A stretch of 64,000 nt of DNA from Aurifilum marmelostoma (lineage: Eukaryota > Ascomycota > Sordariomycetes > Diaporthales > Cryphonectriaceae), in assembly GCA_027559495.1 (NCBI GenBank), contig JAMXSV010000006.1, positions 2,046,001 to 2,110,000 on the forward strand. The letters run 5' to 3'. The position numbers and the translations under genes are program-made. Each line of letters begins with the position of its first letter. Within the stretch, counting starts at the first letter, position 1. Below, one piece after another: positions 39,960 to 51,069 of this stretch. The notes under the pieces were generated by a model that saw only the letters and a program-made list of their open reading frames with translations, searched no databases and was not told the DNA's origin.

Positions 39960-42180
39960 CTTTTATTTAAGAATAGTTTAGTATACTTTGCTTTAAGCAA
40001 TATAGAAATATAATAGCTCTAGGAACTCTATTCTCTTTTAGCAGTAAAGCTGCTACTACTAATAAACTAATAAACTAGATATAGCTTCTTATATAGCGCA
40101 TTAATAAACTGCACATCTATTAGCAATAGCAGAAAGCTATAATTTAGTCCTAGTAAGCTTAATTCCTTACTTAAAAGCAGATTAGCAACTCTAATACTAT
40201 AATAGCTATTAAGAACTATAAGTTAGATAAACCTATTATATTTAATAGGAACTAAAAGATGCTTTAAGGATTCCTTATCTAATGCAAAGCGTACTTCTTA
40301 TACTATACCTCTTAATTTACTATAGAATTAGAAAAAACTATCTTTATAGGAACTTGCCTTAAGAATAATGCTTTTATTTAATATAAGCCTTTTCTTAGGG
40401 ACTACTTAGAAAATATTACTTGCTTTAGCCTTAGGAAGAATACTACTAAAGAAATATTTTAATTCTTTAGCAGATTTAAAAAGATTCTTAGAGAGACCTT
40501 TAGAGATCCTAATAAGAAGAAGACTATAGCCTAATAACTTATAGCCTTACAATAAGCTAAATTAGCCTTTATATATATAGTTTAATTTAAATAACTTATA
40601 GCATAATTTCTATAAAAAGATAAAAATCTTATAAAGTACTATTATTAGGGACTTAAGAATAAAGTTAAGAATAAAATTTCTAAATAGAATTAGCTAGAAA
40701 ACTTTACTATATTCTCTAATATAGCAATTCGCATTAATAACTGCTTCTATAAGCAATATATAGAAAAGAAGAAAGAAAACCTATTATAGAAGTTCTAAGC
40801 TAATATAAGCAAAAAGATATAAAATTAAGAAAATTAATTCTAATACTAAAATATAGCTTATAGTAATAGCATATATGCTAGCTTTATAGAGCTTAATATT
40901 ATAAATTAATATAGCAAATATCTAGTATAAAATAATAATTAGAGATATTATAATTATAGAAAACTAGAATACTTTATATAAGATTATTAATAATTATAAA
41001 AAAAGCAATAGCAACTTATCTAGGAAAGATAATAGCTTAGTATTGCTAATTAATAGGAACTTAATTAGCTAAATAAAAATATCCTAATAGAGCAAGTAAT
41101 AGACTTTATTAACTATAATTCTCTTAGTTAGACTATATATTATAATAATAATTGCATATTATATCTCTTAGAGAAAAAAGATTTAGAATAGTTCTTCTCG
41201 AAACCTAAAGAATATTAGCAACTTACTATAGAAAGCAGGGCTTTTATTAAAGATAAATAATTAGATTATTCTGCTAACTCTATAGATTAGGGATCTAAGA
41301 AAAGATAGAACTAAGGGAAGTTTCCCCTATAGCACTATCTAATATAGCTTGCAAATAATAATAAATATATATTAGATACTATATTATCTCTAGCCTATAA
41401 TAGACGCAATAATAACTTAGAAAATGCAGACTTTACTCTAGCATTAATAGAAGAAAATATAATAGAAATATTTACCCTTAAAGAAGAAATACTCTAGGAT
41501 AGATAGCTTAATAACCTATCCAAACTTATTACGCAATAATATATAGATAAATTAAAAGAATTAGCATTAACTAGCTAATATAGCAGCATTAGCTTCTATA
41601 ATCTAGATATTAAAGTATAAACTAAGTATTTTATATATAAAATTCCCCTAAAAGAACTCTTCTAAAGCATTCTAATCTAGAACTATAAAGCAAAAAGAAT
41701 AAAGGATTCTAAGATTAATGCATTCTATCTTAGATACTACTAATTAGCATAGATCTTATATATATATATTATAGCTATTAAATTTACTTTAAAGAAAAAG
41801 TTAAATATAAATAATTTCTAATTAAAGAAAAAGAATAAATTATTTAAATGCATAAAGAATTTAAACTTTAGTTTAGGAAAGTACTAAATAAAAGGCATAA
41901 TAATGCTTTTATTAGGCTACTAAAAGATTGCTTAAAGCTTTATATAGAAAAGAAATGTAAATAGTAGTAATGCTTCGTAGAAAAATGCATTATTTATATA
42001 TAGAATAAAGCCTATGCTTAGTATATATAATAGCGTAATAGAAAGTATTATAAGTATATATAATAATAAGCTAGAGCATTAGCCTAGCAAGTAGCTAGAA
42101 AAACTCTAAAAGGATAGAATTGCTTATAATAGGACTATAGATAATTAGACTAGAATAGTTTCTATATAAAGCTTCTAGAA
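39960..42180 (+). pseudogene. gag remnant of chromovirus 2
   Basis: Occupies the space between the 5' LTR and the protease. A conserved C-terminal gag-like block is readable near 40690-40770, with IAIRINNCFYKQYIEKK resembling the (A)IRIDNRxYERR region of fungal gypsy gag proteins. The start codon and the zinc knuckle can no longer be identified. Stops occur throughout, mostly TAA/TAG. Confidence 0.65.
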
Positions 42181-42189
42181 TAAACTATA

Positions 42190-45100
42190 CTTATATTATT
42201 ATTAATATATATATCTATAAAAAGAAATATAATGCCTTATTAGATAGCAGTATATAAGGAAATTATATATTCCTAAATATTATTAATATAGCAAAGTTAC
42301 TATAGCAGCAGAAGGAGAAGCCCTATATACTTAATACTATAGAAAGAAAGCTAATTATATATAATCTAGGTATAGTTAATAAGGAGACTAATTATCTATT
42401 TATATAGATATAAGGATATGCAATTAAGATTTTTTTAATATTATAGATATAATATATTATAATATAATATTAGGACTTTTATAGCTTAAGAAGCATAATT
42501 CTTAAATTAATTAGACTACTAGCTAGATCTCTTAGGAATAAGCTATATCTAATAGAATAGTTGCAATTAAAAGCATAGAATAAGATTTAGTTACTAAGAA
42601 TAGCTAAGAAAGGCGCTTAAATAAGAACTTAATATATATTTTTAAATTAGCAGGAACTAATAGCTTATAAAGAAGGATTATAAATGCCTTAAATCTATAA
42701 GAGAAGGTTAAGCATAAATTAGATTTATAAATAAGCAGAAATTAGTTAAAAAGACTTAATCTAGTATAAAGTAATAATAATAGATAGCAATAATAGAAAT
42801 AAAAGCTATAGCCTTAGAAACTTAGTCTAGCCTAAAGCAGCTAGAATAAGCTAGAGAAGCAGATAAACTAAGAATTATAAAGAATTAAATAAAGCTAATT
42901 AGAATATAATACTTCTATAATATTGCCTAGAAATGCTTAATAATATCTCTTATTCTTATAAGCAATAGTAATAAAAAAAGAATCCTTACTAATATTTAAT
43001 AGTATATTATAAAAGTATTATAAATTTTTTAGATTATTCTTAAGAAAGCATAAAGGATTACTTTCTATAAGAACTTAATTTAACTATAAAATACCCTTTA
43101 AAGAAAGAATAGAACTAAAGTTTTTCTCTATTTATAGACTAAATAAAGCAAAACTTAAGGCATTTAGGGAATATCTAAATAAAAATCTTAAAAGAGAATA
43201 TATTAAAGAATTATATTCTTTAGCAGAATACCTAATCCTCTTTATATCTAAGAAGAATAGCAAACTTAAGCTATATATAAATTTTAGATAACTTAATAAT
43301 ATAATAATTAAGGATTATTACTCTTTACTAAAAAGCAATAAGCTATAAGATAAAATATAAGATGCATAATAGTTTACTGCATTTAATCTTAAAAAAGGCT
43401 ACTATTATATATAAATTACAAAGAAATATAAATAGAAAATAGCTTTTAGAACTTGCTATAGATATTATAAATATTATATTATGCTATTTAGATTAATTAA
43501 TATACTAGCTATATTCTAATATATAATTAACTATATTCTCTATAAATTCCTTAATATTTTTATTATTACTTATCTAAATAATATCCTTATTTATTTAAAG
43601 GACCTTAAAATATATAAGCAATATATGCAAACTATATTATAAATACTGCAAAATGCTAAAATGCTAATAAAACTTATAAAGTATTATTTCTATACTTAGA
43701 AAGTAAATTATCTTAAATATACCCTTAAACTAAGCGCAATTTGCATATAGAAGAATAAAATTAAAGCAATTAAGAATTAGCCTATATTTAGAAACTTTAT
43801 AGATATTTAAGTATTCTTTAAATATATTAACTTCTATAGGCAGTTTATTAAGAATTATAATAAGAAAGTTAAGCCTTTTATAGAACTTACTAAAAAAGAA
43901 ATACTATTTTTTTAGGCAAAAGAATAATAATAAGCATTTAATAAAATTAAGAACTTTATATTAAAAGACTTAGTTTGCAAAGAATTAGACCTTAGCAAAA
44001 AGCTTAAATTATATATAAATGCATTAGACTTTGCTATTAAAGCAAAACTTAATTAGCACAATAAAAAAGAATAATTAAAACTAATTGCTAACTTCTTAAA
44101 AAAGCTTAATAAACTAGAACTATAGTATAAAATACTAGATAAAGAACTTATAGCTATTATAGAAGCATTTAGGAAATAAAAATAATATCTTATTAGCGCA
44201 AAATATTAAATTAAAGTATTCTCTAATTATAAAAATCTTACTATATTTACTATAATAAAAATACTTAATAGATAATAAGTAAAATAAGCAGAGTATCTAT
44301 TATAATTTAATCTTAAAATTATTTATATTTAAAGAAAGAAAATATTAAAGCAAATACTTTTAGTAGAAAGTCTAATTATTAGAATAAAGTTATAGAAGAA
44401 ATCTAAAATATCTTTATAATAAATAAGAAAAGAAATCTTATTAATATATATAAAAAGCTAAATGCTATTCTTAGGATTAATTAAATAAGTAAAGACTTAG
44501 AAAATATAACCCTAAAGAAATAAAATTAGTATATTTAGAATATATATAATGCTTTAGTATATAGATATTAGGAAGTTAGAGCAATCTTAATATAGATTTT
44601 AAGATACTAGAATCTGCTAGGCCTTAAGAAGAGAGTTAAGAATTTTTTATAGAATTGCAATAACTGCAAGAAGAATAAGATAAAAAGATATAAGCCTTAT
44701 AGATTGCTTTACTCTCTATTAGTACTAAGTTTAGCTTAGTAATTAGCTAGCCTAAACTTTATTATTAAGCTACTTCTCTTACAAAAACCCTTAACTAAAG
44801 TGCAATTTAATAGCATTTTAATAATAATTTGCAGATTAAGCAAGTATACTTACTTTCTACTATATAAGGAGAGCAATATAGCAGAAGACCTTATATATAC
44901 ATTTCTTAGAATAATTATAGCTAATTATAGCATACTATAGGAAATTATCTTAAATAGAGATAGGAAGTTTATATTAAATTTTTAAATCTTGCTTATAAAG
45001 CAGCTTAAAGCAGCTTATAAAATATTAACTATATTCTATCTATAAATAAATAAATAAATAAAATATATAAATTAAATTTTAGAATAATATCTATACTATT

Positions 45101-45800
45101 ATATTAATTATAAATAAGATAATTAGATTAAATTATTGCTATTAGCGCAGTTTGTATATAATAATGCAGATATAAGCATAATAAAGATATTACTATTCTA
45201 TATAGTATATAAGCATAACCCTATAGCATATTATAAAGCATTGCTAGGAGCAAATGCAAAAGCAGTAAATAAGAAAGCTTAAAGGATTTGAAAAATTTAA
45301 AAGAAATTATAGTAAAAACTTATATTTATTAGGAAATAAATAATAAAATATGCTAATACTAAGAGAATTAAGAGACTAATTCTTAGAGAGAGAGATAAAG
45401 TCTATCTTTTTCGACGAAATATCAAAATAAAAAAACCTAGTAATAAGCTTAACTATAAAAAGCTTAGTTTATTCAAAATTTTATAAAAAATTTCACTAAT
45501 TAATTATAAACTTATACTCCCCTATAGCATAAGAATATACCTAATTTTCTATATCTTATTACTTAAACTAGCAGTATAAAATATAAAGATTAATAATAAT
45601 ATTAAAGTTAAAGATAATAAAATAGAATATAAGATTAAAAAAATCCTTAAGCATAGAGGATAGAATAATATATTAGAATACTTAGTTAAATAGAAAGGCT
45701 ACCCTGCAAGCGAAAATATATAAGAACTCCTAGAGAATATTACTAATGCACTAGAATAGCTTATATAGTACTAGTCTAGGAAAGAATAGTTATAGTAGTA
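42190..45800 (+). pseudogene. pol remnant of chromovirus 2 (PR-RT-RH-IN-chromodomain)
   Basis: Domains readable in order: protease NALLDSSI near 42230-42275; RT ILFISKKNSKLKLYINFR then LNNIIIKDYYSL near 43230-43330; RT catalytic site ITYLNNILIYL near 43565-43600, with the two Asp codons now Asn; RNase H around 43990-44330 (FAIKAKLNQHNKKEQL, then YKILDKELIAIIEAF); integrase zinc-binding tail near 44640-44700 and core through LLLAQFVYNNADIS near 45140-45180; and a chromodomain near 45605-45760 (ILEYLVK-stop-KGYPASENI). Premature TAA/TAG codons are frequent. The protein would have processed, reverse-transcribed and integrated the element; it is dead here. Confidence 0.9.
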
Positions 45801-45892
45801 ATTAGTTAAATTACGAAAAATACTAATTAATTTAGTGCTAAGAAAAGAAAGACTAAACAAACCTTAAAAAGATAATAAGCAAGAATTGCAAC

Positions 45893-46522
45893 TTAGAAGG
45901 CCTCCTTAAAAGACCTTTCTACCTTAGAATAAGATCTAGAAGCTACTGCAAGCAATCCCTTAGCTAAGAAACTAGATTAGTTTATTATAATATCCTTAGA
46001 GGTTAAGGAATTCTAGTTAAAATTACTAAATAAAGGATTATTAGCTAAAATATTCTTAGCTAATACTACCTTATAAATTAATATAGCAAAATAATATATA
46101 TCTTTAGCATAATGCTCTTGCTTATCTAGCTTATTAAGGGACTTAAGATCTGCATTTACTATTTAAGCTTTACGCAAAATAAGGGATTTATGCTAAGTAT
46201 ATAAATAGGCAAGATAAGTAGCAGACTTCAAGATCTTTGCATAGGCCTTATTTAGGATCTCTAATGCATAATAATAAGCCTCCTCTAGACTTGCCTCTGC
46301 CTCCTGCTTCTTCAACTTTAGTTTCTTATTTTCTGCTATAATATATAAGACTAAGAAAATATTAAAACAAATATAAGGAATAAAGAGAAAGTATCTATAA
46401 GCAGAAATAGAAACCCTATAACTATTATATAAATAGGCATAACAAATGCATTAAGAGCAGCGCTTTATGCTATCTATTATCTTATATACTAAACCCTAGG
46501 AAGTATATACAGTATAGGGCAT
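45893..46522 (-). pseudogene. Decayed antisense frame inside chromovirus 2 (Cys-rich, coiled-coil)
   Basis: A 210-codon minus-strand frame, opposite to the element's own genes. The ATG lies 182 bp inside the 3' LTR. Six internal stops are all TAG or TAA. The N-terminus reads MPYTVYTS, then KRCS-stop-CICYAY and NSYRVSISA, which looks like a Cys-rich module with several Cys changed to Tyr. Next come a hydrophobic stretch (about codons 44-61, possibly a retained intron) and a Lys/Glu/Ala-rich helical segment (about codons 63-105, with LKLKKQEAEASLEEA). The tail is not conserved with chromovirus 1. The final TAA may itself be a mutated Gln codon. I know no named family for it. Accessory or regulatory function is inferred only from position and architecture. 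Confidence 0.65.
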
Positions 46523-46704
46523 AACTTCAAATCTAAACTAATTAATAGCTAAAGAAAAACAATTGCATTATTTAGATTTCTTAGAAAGAGATTTATTAAC
46601 TCTGCTTAATATCTCAATTAGGAAAATATAACTAAATAACAAAAGAACTTGCTAAAATACTTATAAAAGATTATTAGGGATAATAATTAATAGAAGGAAA
46701 ATAA

Positions 46705-47262
46705 TATTATAATCTATCTAATATGCAAATTATAAAAATAGTTATAGGCAGTAAGGACTAGATATTAAGGATCTAATATCCTAACTAAGAAAAGATAAAA
46801 CCTAGATTACCTAAGCAAGGGTTAGGATAATAAAGGTAGATTACTAGGAGTATAGCTTACTAAGCTTATCTAGATTACTAAGAGCATAGCTTACTAGGCT
46901 TACTTAGATTACTAAGAGCATAGCTTACTAGGCTTACTTAGATTACTAAAAGCATAGCTTACTAAGCTTACTTAGATTATTGCAGTAATTTAGAAAGCAA
47001 GATAGGAATAGCAATTTATACTAAAGAGCTAGATATATAAGAATATATTTATTACTATTAGATAGATTTAGTATATAGCTTTTTAGTTATTAATCTAAGT
47101 ATTACTTCTAATATAAGTAATAGCCTTACTGCTAGTAATATACTATAGAAGACTTTAGAGATTATTTCTATATTCTTTGGATTATACTTTAATATTGCTC
47201 TTATTTAATATAAACCCTTTATATACTTATTGTATACCTCGGTTGCAGCAGTGCTTATTACA
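46705..47262 (+). repeat. 3' LTR of chromovirus 2 (558 bp)
   Basis: Begins TATTATAATC (TGTTATGACC after G-to-A and C-to-T change) and ends CAGTGCTTATTACA, unmutated. The 34-bp tandem array is at 46843-46978 and the telomere-like box at 46818-46828 (AGGGTTAGGAT). Differences from the 5' LTR are almost all transitions, so they reflect RIP and cannot date the insertion. Confidence 0.93.
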
Positions 47263-47267
47263 CTATA

Positions 47268-48176
47268 GCTAGCTTAAAGATAAAATTACTAATAAATTAA
47301 AATAGTTTTTTAGTATTATAAGAAAAATTAATATATATTTTACTTAAAATATAAATATAAATTATATATTTTTTATAAATATATCTTTAAGAGAATATAT
47401 ATAGAAATTTTATAATTATATATATTCTTTTAATATTTAATAAGTATTATTTAAATAATATTTTATTTAAATTATTATATATTATTATATATTATAATTT
47501 ATTTATATTCTATATTATAAGCTTTATATATATTATTAATATTGACTTATTAAAAGTTATTTATATATATATATATATATATAATATTTTCTATTTTAAT
47601 ATAAAGTATTTATATTAATATTATTTTTATTTTTAATTTTACTTTTTTAAAATTCTTCTTTATTTTTAATACTTAAATTTTACTTAAATTTATACTTATA
47701 AATGCTATCTTTAATCTTTATTATTATACTTATTTTTCTTATAATAATTATTAATATAAATTATTAATAAAATATTTCTTTAATAAGATTAAAAACTTAA
47801 TAATATATAAAAATATTTCTTTAATAAAATTAAAAATTTAATAATATATAAGCTATATTTTTAAGCTTTTTAAAATATTAAATAAGACTTTCTAATTATA
47901 AAAAAATAGTTTATATAATAGTAATATTAAAGCATTATATACTTATAAAAAAGTAATTAAATTAATAATTTATATAATAAATACTAAAAAAAATCTTTTA
48001 AAATAGTAATTAATTTTTAGCAAGCAATCTATTTTAGTATTTATTATAAAGAGAATAAAGATAGTAGAAAAGACTAAATATAGCACTTATAAGTATATCT
48101 TAAAGAGAAATAAAGATATTTTAAAAAGATAAGAATAAAATAAAAAAAATATTGCTAAATTATTATTCACTTTTAA
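47268..48176. other. AT-rich desert between chromovirus 2 and the tRNA
   Basis: No gene. Contains a TATATA run near 47560-47582 and, at about 48013-48095, a third copy of the ~130-bp family seen at 1890-2040 and 2330-2470. Confidence 0.5.
48013..48095 (+). repeat. Third copy of the ~130-bp dispersed repeat
   Basis: Shares the ordered blocks AGCAATCTATTTTAxTATTTA, then GATAxTAGAAxAGACTAAA, then TAGCxCTTATAAGTATA with 2330-2430, in direct orientation. Mutated by transitions. Only the core of the repeat is present. Confidence 0.5.
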
Positions 48177-48248
48177 TGCCCACTATCAGAATCGAACTGA
48201 TGACCTTATCATTACTAGTGATACGCTCTACCACTGAGCCAAGCGGGC
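48177..48248 (-). tRNA. tRNA-Thr, anticodon AGU
   Basis: The minus strand folds into a complete cloverleaf. The acceptor stem GCCCGCT pairs with AGTGGGC (one G-U), the D arm is GCTC...GAGC, and the anticodon stem TATCA/TGATA holds the loop CTAGTAA (anticodon AGT). The variable loop is AGGTC and the T arm ATCAG/CTGAT holds the loop TTCGATT. A box TGGCTCAGTGG and B box GTTCGATTC fit Pol III promoters, and a run of eight T follows about 28 bp downstream of the 3' end. The discriminator is A. It has no intron and reads threonine ACU/ACC codons after A-to-I editing. The anticodon stem is A/T-rich but still fully paired, so the gene may be functional despite lying inside the mutated desert. Confidence 0.92.
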
Positions 48249-48650
48249 GTTGGATCCCTGAACTCAGCAAGTATACATATAGGTAATTCTGTCTATAGAG
48301 TTTCCAGACCTTTACTATATAATTATTTCCTCTTCTAAGTTCTAATCTATACATAATTCGCAGATTATAAGTAAAGATACTTAGAAGGAAATACTAATAA
48401 ATCTAAGTCCTAACTTATAATATATTTTCAAAAGCTTTTAATATTATCATTTCTTATATTAATTTATAGCTTTATTTTCTTATTTATCTACTTTTTATAT
48501 TTATAATAAAATTATTTAAATATATATAAAGACTAGCTAAAAATCTTTAAGATACTAAGTAGTAATAAATAGTAAATCTTATATCTTTTAATATTTATCA
48601 CTTTTAATATAAGTTATTATTAATTATAATAATTAAGGTAGTCTCTCTTT
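48249..48650. other. Last AT-rich stretch before the compositional boundary
   Basis: A+T-rich, no gene. Composition switches abruptly to ordinary G+C at about 48640-48670. Confidence 0.6.
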
Positions 48651-49281
48651 GTATTGCACGCAAAATGTGGTTTATTATTTGAATGAGTAAGAAGTTATAG
48701 CTGTTGCGCTGCTCCCAAATGGACAAGGGACTCGTAGAGCTTCCGCAGTCGACAACCAAGTTGTGTCACGCTTCAAGGCAGCATGAAGGGCAATGGCCAT
48801 CAAGTGCTCCACATATGCCTCAATGCCCACCGTCCTCCCTTCGCGCCTCGCCCGATTCCTTCTCCCCCTAAGCACATACACACAGCAATTAAATGTCACA
48901 TGCAGCCCAAGCGGAGACTTCCTGAGACACAGCGGGACATTGAGTTGTGAGAGTACAAAGAGTAGTCAGCGTTGCCGTAGTACAACCGTCGACTGAACAC
49001 ACAATATTCAGGCCGGGACTTGCAACTTGTTGATGAACCCGACGCTGTAGGGCTTAAAAGGTCCGCGCAGCGCACTTCGGAGGGACTCTCGTGACCGACA
49101 GGTTCCATACATGATGAACTGTCCGCGTGGCTTCTCACCTCATTGTTATTGCATATGATTAGTGCCCCCCCCCGGACGACCTGGACAGCATGGTGCTGAT
49201 GGCGACCTTAGAAGATCAGATGCTCTCGAGATGGGAGATCAGATGAGAGATCTGGCTTGCCTCTTCTTCTTCTGCCTCCCT
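48651..49281. other. 3' flank of ILV1, no supported gene
   Basis: Ordinary composition, first unique DNA right of the desert. Two short minus-strand frames exist (48675-48899 and 48896-49138), but neither shows a family motif or biased codon use, so I do not call them. A run of ten C lies near 49165. It presumably holds the ILV1 transcript end. Confidence 0.5.
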
Positions 49282-51069
49282 TCAGCTGCGTAGGAACGTC
49301 TTGAACACGGGCGATTCCGTGCAGTCTATCCAAGAATATCCTATTTTACCGAGGTACTGCTCGAGATCTCTGACCTCATGCTCGGGACACAGAATGCCAG
49401 CAAGAATCTTGGCGGTATCACCACCAGAGTTACGGTACTGGAACAGGCTGATGTTCCATTCTGGCCGTAATGTGGTCAGGAACTTGTCGAGCGCGCCAGG
49501 TCTCTCGGGGAAATTGAACATGTATAGACGCTCGTTGGGCACGCTGGATGTACCGCCAACCAGATAGCGGATGTGACTCTTGGCCAGCTCATCACCAGAG
49601 AGATCGGTAACCGAGAAGTGCCCGTTCTCATCGGTGCTTATAGAGTCAATGCGGTGCATCAAACCATGCAACTCGGACGAGCGCTGAGATGCCGCTGCCA
49701 TAAGACTCAAGCCAAGAAGCACATTCGCGCCCGAGGATGCAGTATACCGGTAGCTAAACTCGGTGACTGCATGGGGGAGGATGGCACTGATGAGCTTGGC
49801 AAAAGACCCGGGTCGCTCGGGGATGTGGCAGGCCAGGAGAACTTCCTTCCCGGCACCCACATTGGCTCGCTCGGCGACAAAACGAAGGCGATCGAAATTC
49901 ATATTCGCGCCACTAGTGATGGCGACAAGAGAGCGGTGAGGATCTGAGGATGGATGCGCAGCCACCCACTTCTTGAGCCCAGCTATGGCCAAGGCTCCAG
50001 CAGGCTCGACAATGGAACGCGTATCTTCAAAGACATCCTTGATGGCAGCGCAGGTCTCGTCCGTCGAGACTTGGATGATCTCGTCTACGACCTCCCGACA
50101 GATGCGGAAGGTTTCCTCGCCAACCTGTTTAACGGCGGCACCGTCGGCGAACAGGCCGACCTCCTGAAGGATGACGCGCTCGCCCTTGTTGAGGGACTGT
50201 GCTAGAGCATTGGCGTCGTGGGTTTCGACACCGATGACCTTGACGTGAGGAGCGATACGCTTCACGTATACGCCGACGCCCGCGAGGAGGCCGCCGCCGC
50301 CGACGCAGCAGAAGACGGCCTCGAGCTTCTGTATGTTGGTCTGTCGCAGGAGTTCCATGCCGATAGTGCCCTGGCCAGCAATGACATAGGGGTCGTCGAA
50401 GGGGGGGATGTTGATCAGGCCGTCCTGCTGCTCTCTGCGGGCGCACTCCTCCTTGGCAGCATCAAAGTCGGCCCCGTGCAGGACGACATGGCCACCCAGG
50501 CGCGAGACATTGAGGTGCTTAATGCTCGGGGTGCCCTCAGGCATGATGATGGTGGCGGGGATCTTTAGCTTTCGGGCTGAGTATGCGACGCCCTGGGCGT
50601 GGTTGCCGGCGCTGCAGCAGACAACGCCACGCCAGCTCTGGTTGGGCTCGAGGTGGGCCATCTTGTTGTATGCGCCGCGCAGCTTAAAGCTGAAGACGGG
50701 CTGCTCATCCTCGCGCTTGAGCAGGACATTGCACTCGAGGCGGTTGCTAAGGTTGACGGCAGGGGTGAGGGAAGTCTCGGAGCAGACCTCGTAGACTCTC
50801 GAGGTAAGGATGAGGCGCAGGTAGTCAGGGTGGCCGCTAGGAAGGATAAACTCGGGAGGTACGATCTTACGGACGCGGCTAGAGGGCGAGGAGGAGGGCG
50901 GCGTGTCTGAGGGATTGGCGCTGTACTCGGTCATGGCCAATGCAGTCATGCTAGGCGTCCTGGCGGTATGCCCTCGGCTGTCGTCTTGCCCTTGGCCTTG
51001 AACTGACGGACTGTGGGCGTCATGCCCATCTTGTCCGTCGCTGCCAGCCTGATCCAAAGGTGCTGGCAT
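49282..51069 (-). CDS. ILV1: Threonine deaminase (L-threonine ammonia-lyase)
   Basis: PLP enzyme converting threonine to 2-oxobutanoate plus ammonia, the first step towards isoleucine; in fungi it acts in mitochondria. The frame is uninterrupted at 595 aa, near the 576 aa of yeast Ilv1. The catalytic domain (about 80-400) shows the Schiff-base lysine in [10 protein letters not shown] (K129), SAGNHAQG at 153-160, the PLP-phosphate loop [10 protein letters not shown] around 255-264 and [13 protein letters not shown] near 384-396. Two ACT-like regulatory repeats follow (about 409-490 and 508-590, each opening with an xxPERPG motif), which in this family bind isoleucine for feedback inhibition. 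The first ~65 residues are polar and do not look like a standard mitochondrial presequence. Met41 or Met46, or an unseen upstream exon, could be the real start. It is divergent from RCF1. Confidence 0.96.
   Translation of the reverse strand: MPAPLDQAGSDGQDGHDAHSPSVQGQGQDDSRGHTARTPSMTALAMTEYSANPSDTPPSSSPSSRVRKIVPPEFILPSGHPDYLRLILTSRVYEVCSETSLTPAVNLSNRLECNVLLKREDEQPVFSFKLRGAYNKMAHLEPNQSWRGVVCCSAGNHAQGVAYSARKLKIPATIIMPEGTPSIKHLNVSRLGGHVVLHGADFDAAKEECARREQQDGLINIPPFDDPYVIAGQGTIGMELLRQTNIQKLEAVFCCVGGGGLLAGVGVYVKRIAPHVKVIGVETHDANALAQSLNKGERVILQEVGLFADGAAVKQVGEETFRICREVVDEIIQVSTDETCAAIKDVFEDTRSIVEPAGALAIAGLKKWVAAHPSSDPHRSLVAITSGANMNFDRLRFVAERANVGAGKEVLLACHIPERPGSFAKLISAILPHAVTEFSYRYTASSGANVLLGLSLMAAASQRSSELHGLMHRIDSISTDENGHFSVTDLSGDELAKSHIRYLVGGTSSVPNERLYMFNFPERPGALDKFLTTLRPEWNISLFQYRNSGGDTAKILAGILCPEHEVRDLEQYLGKIGYSWIDCTESPVFKTFLRS

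Larger units (their letters stand above)
39393..47262 (+). mobile_element. Ty3/gypsy chromovirus 2, structurally complete, RIP-inactivated
   Basis: A 7870-bp plus-strand element with two LTRs of exactly 558 bp, TG...CA ends (each LTR keeps one end unmutated) and a perfect CTATA duplication. The interior reads gag, protease, RT, RNase H, integrase, chromodomain, the chromovirus order. All frames carry many TAA/TAG stops and Asp-to-Asn and Cys-to-Tyr changes typical of RIP. A decayed frame on the opposite strand lies between the chromodomain and the 3' LTR. R/U5 sequences match chromovirus 1 but the U3 regions differ, so the two are related subfamilies rather than copies of one element. Confidence 0.93.

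Noticed and set aside
48675..49138. Two small minus-strand frames (74 and 80 codons) as genes
   Set aside because: No motif, no splice structure, no family resemblance, and they lie in the 3' flank of ILV1 at the repeat border.
49301..50910. Many plus-strand and other-frame ORFs across ILV1
   Set aside because: Shadows of the strongly coding minus strand with its high third-position G+C.
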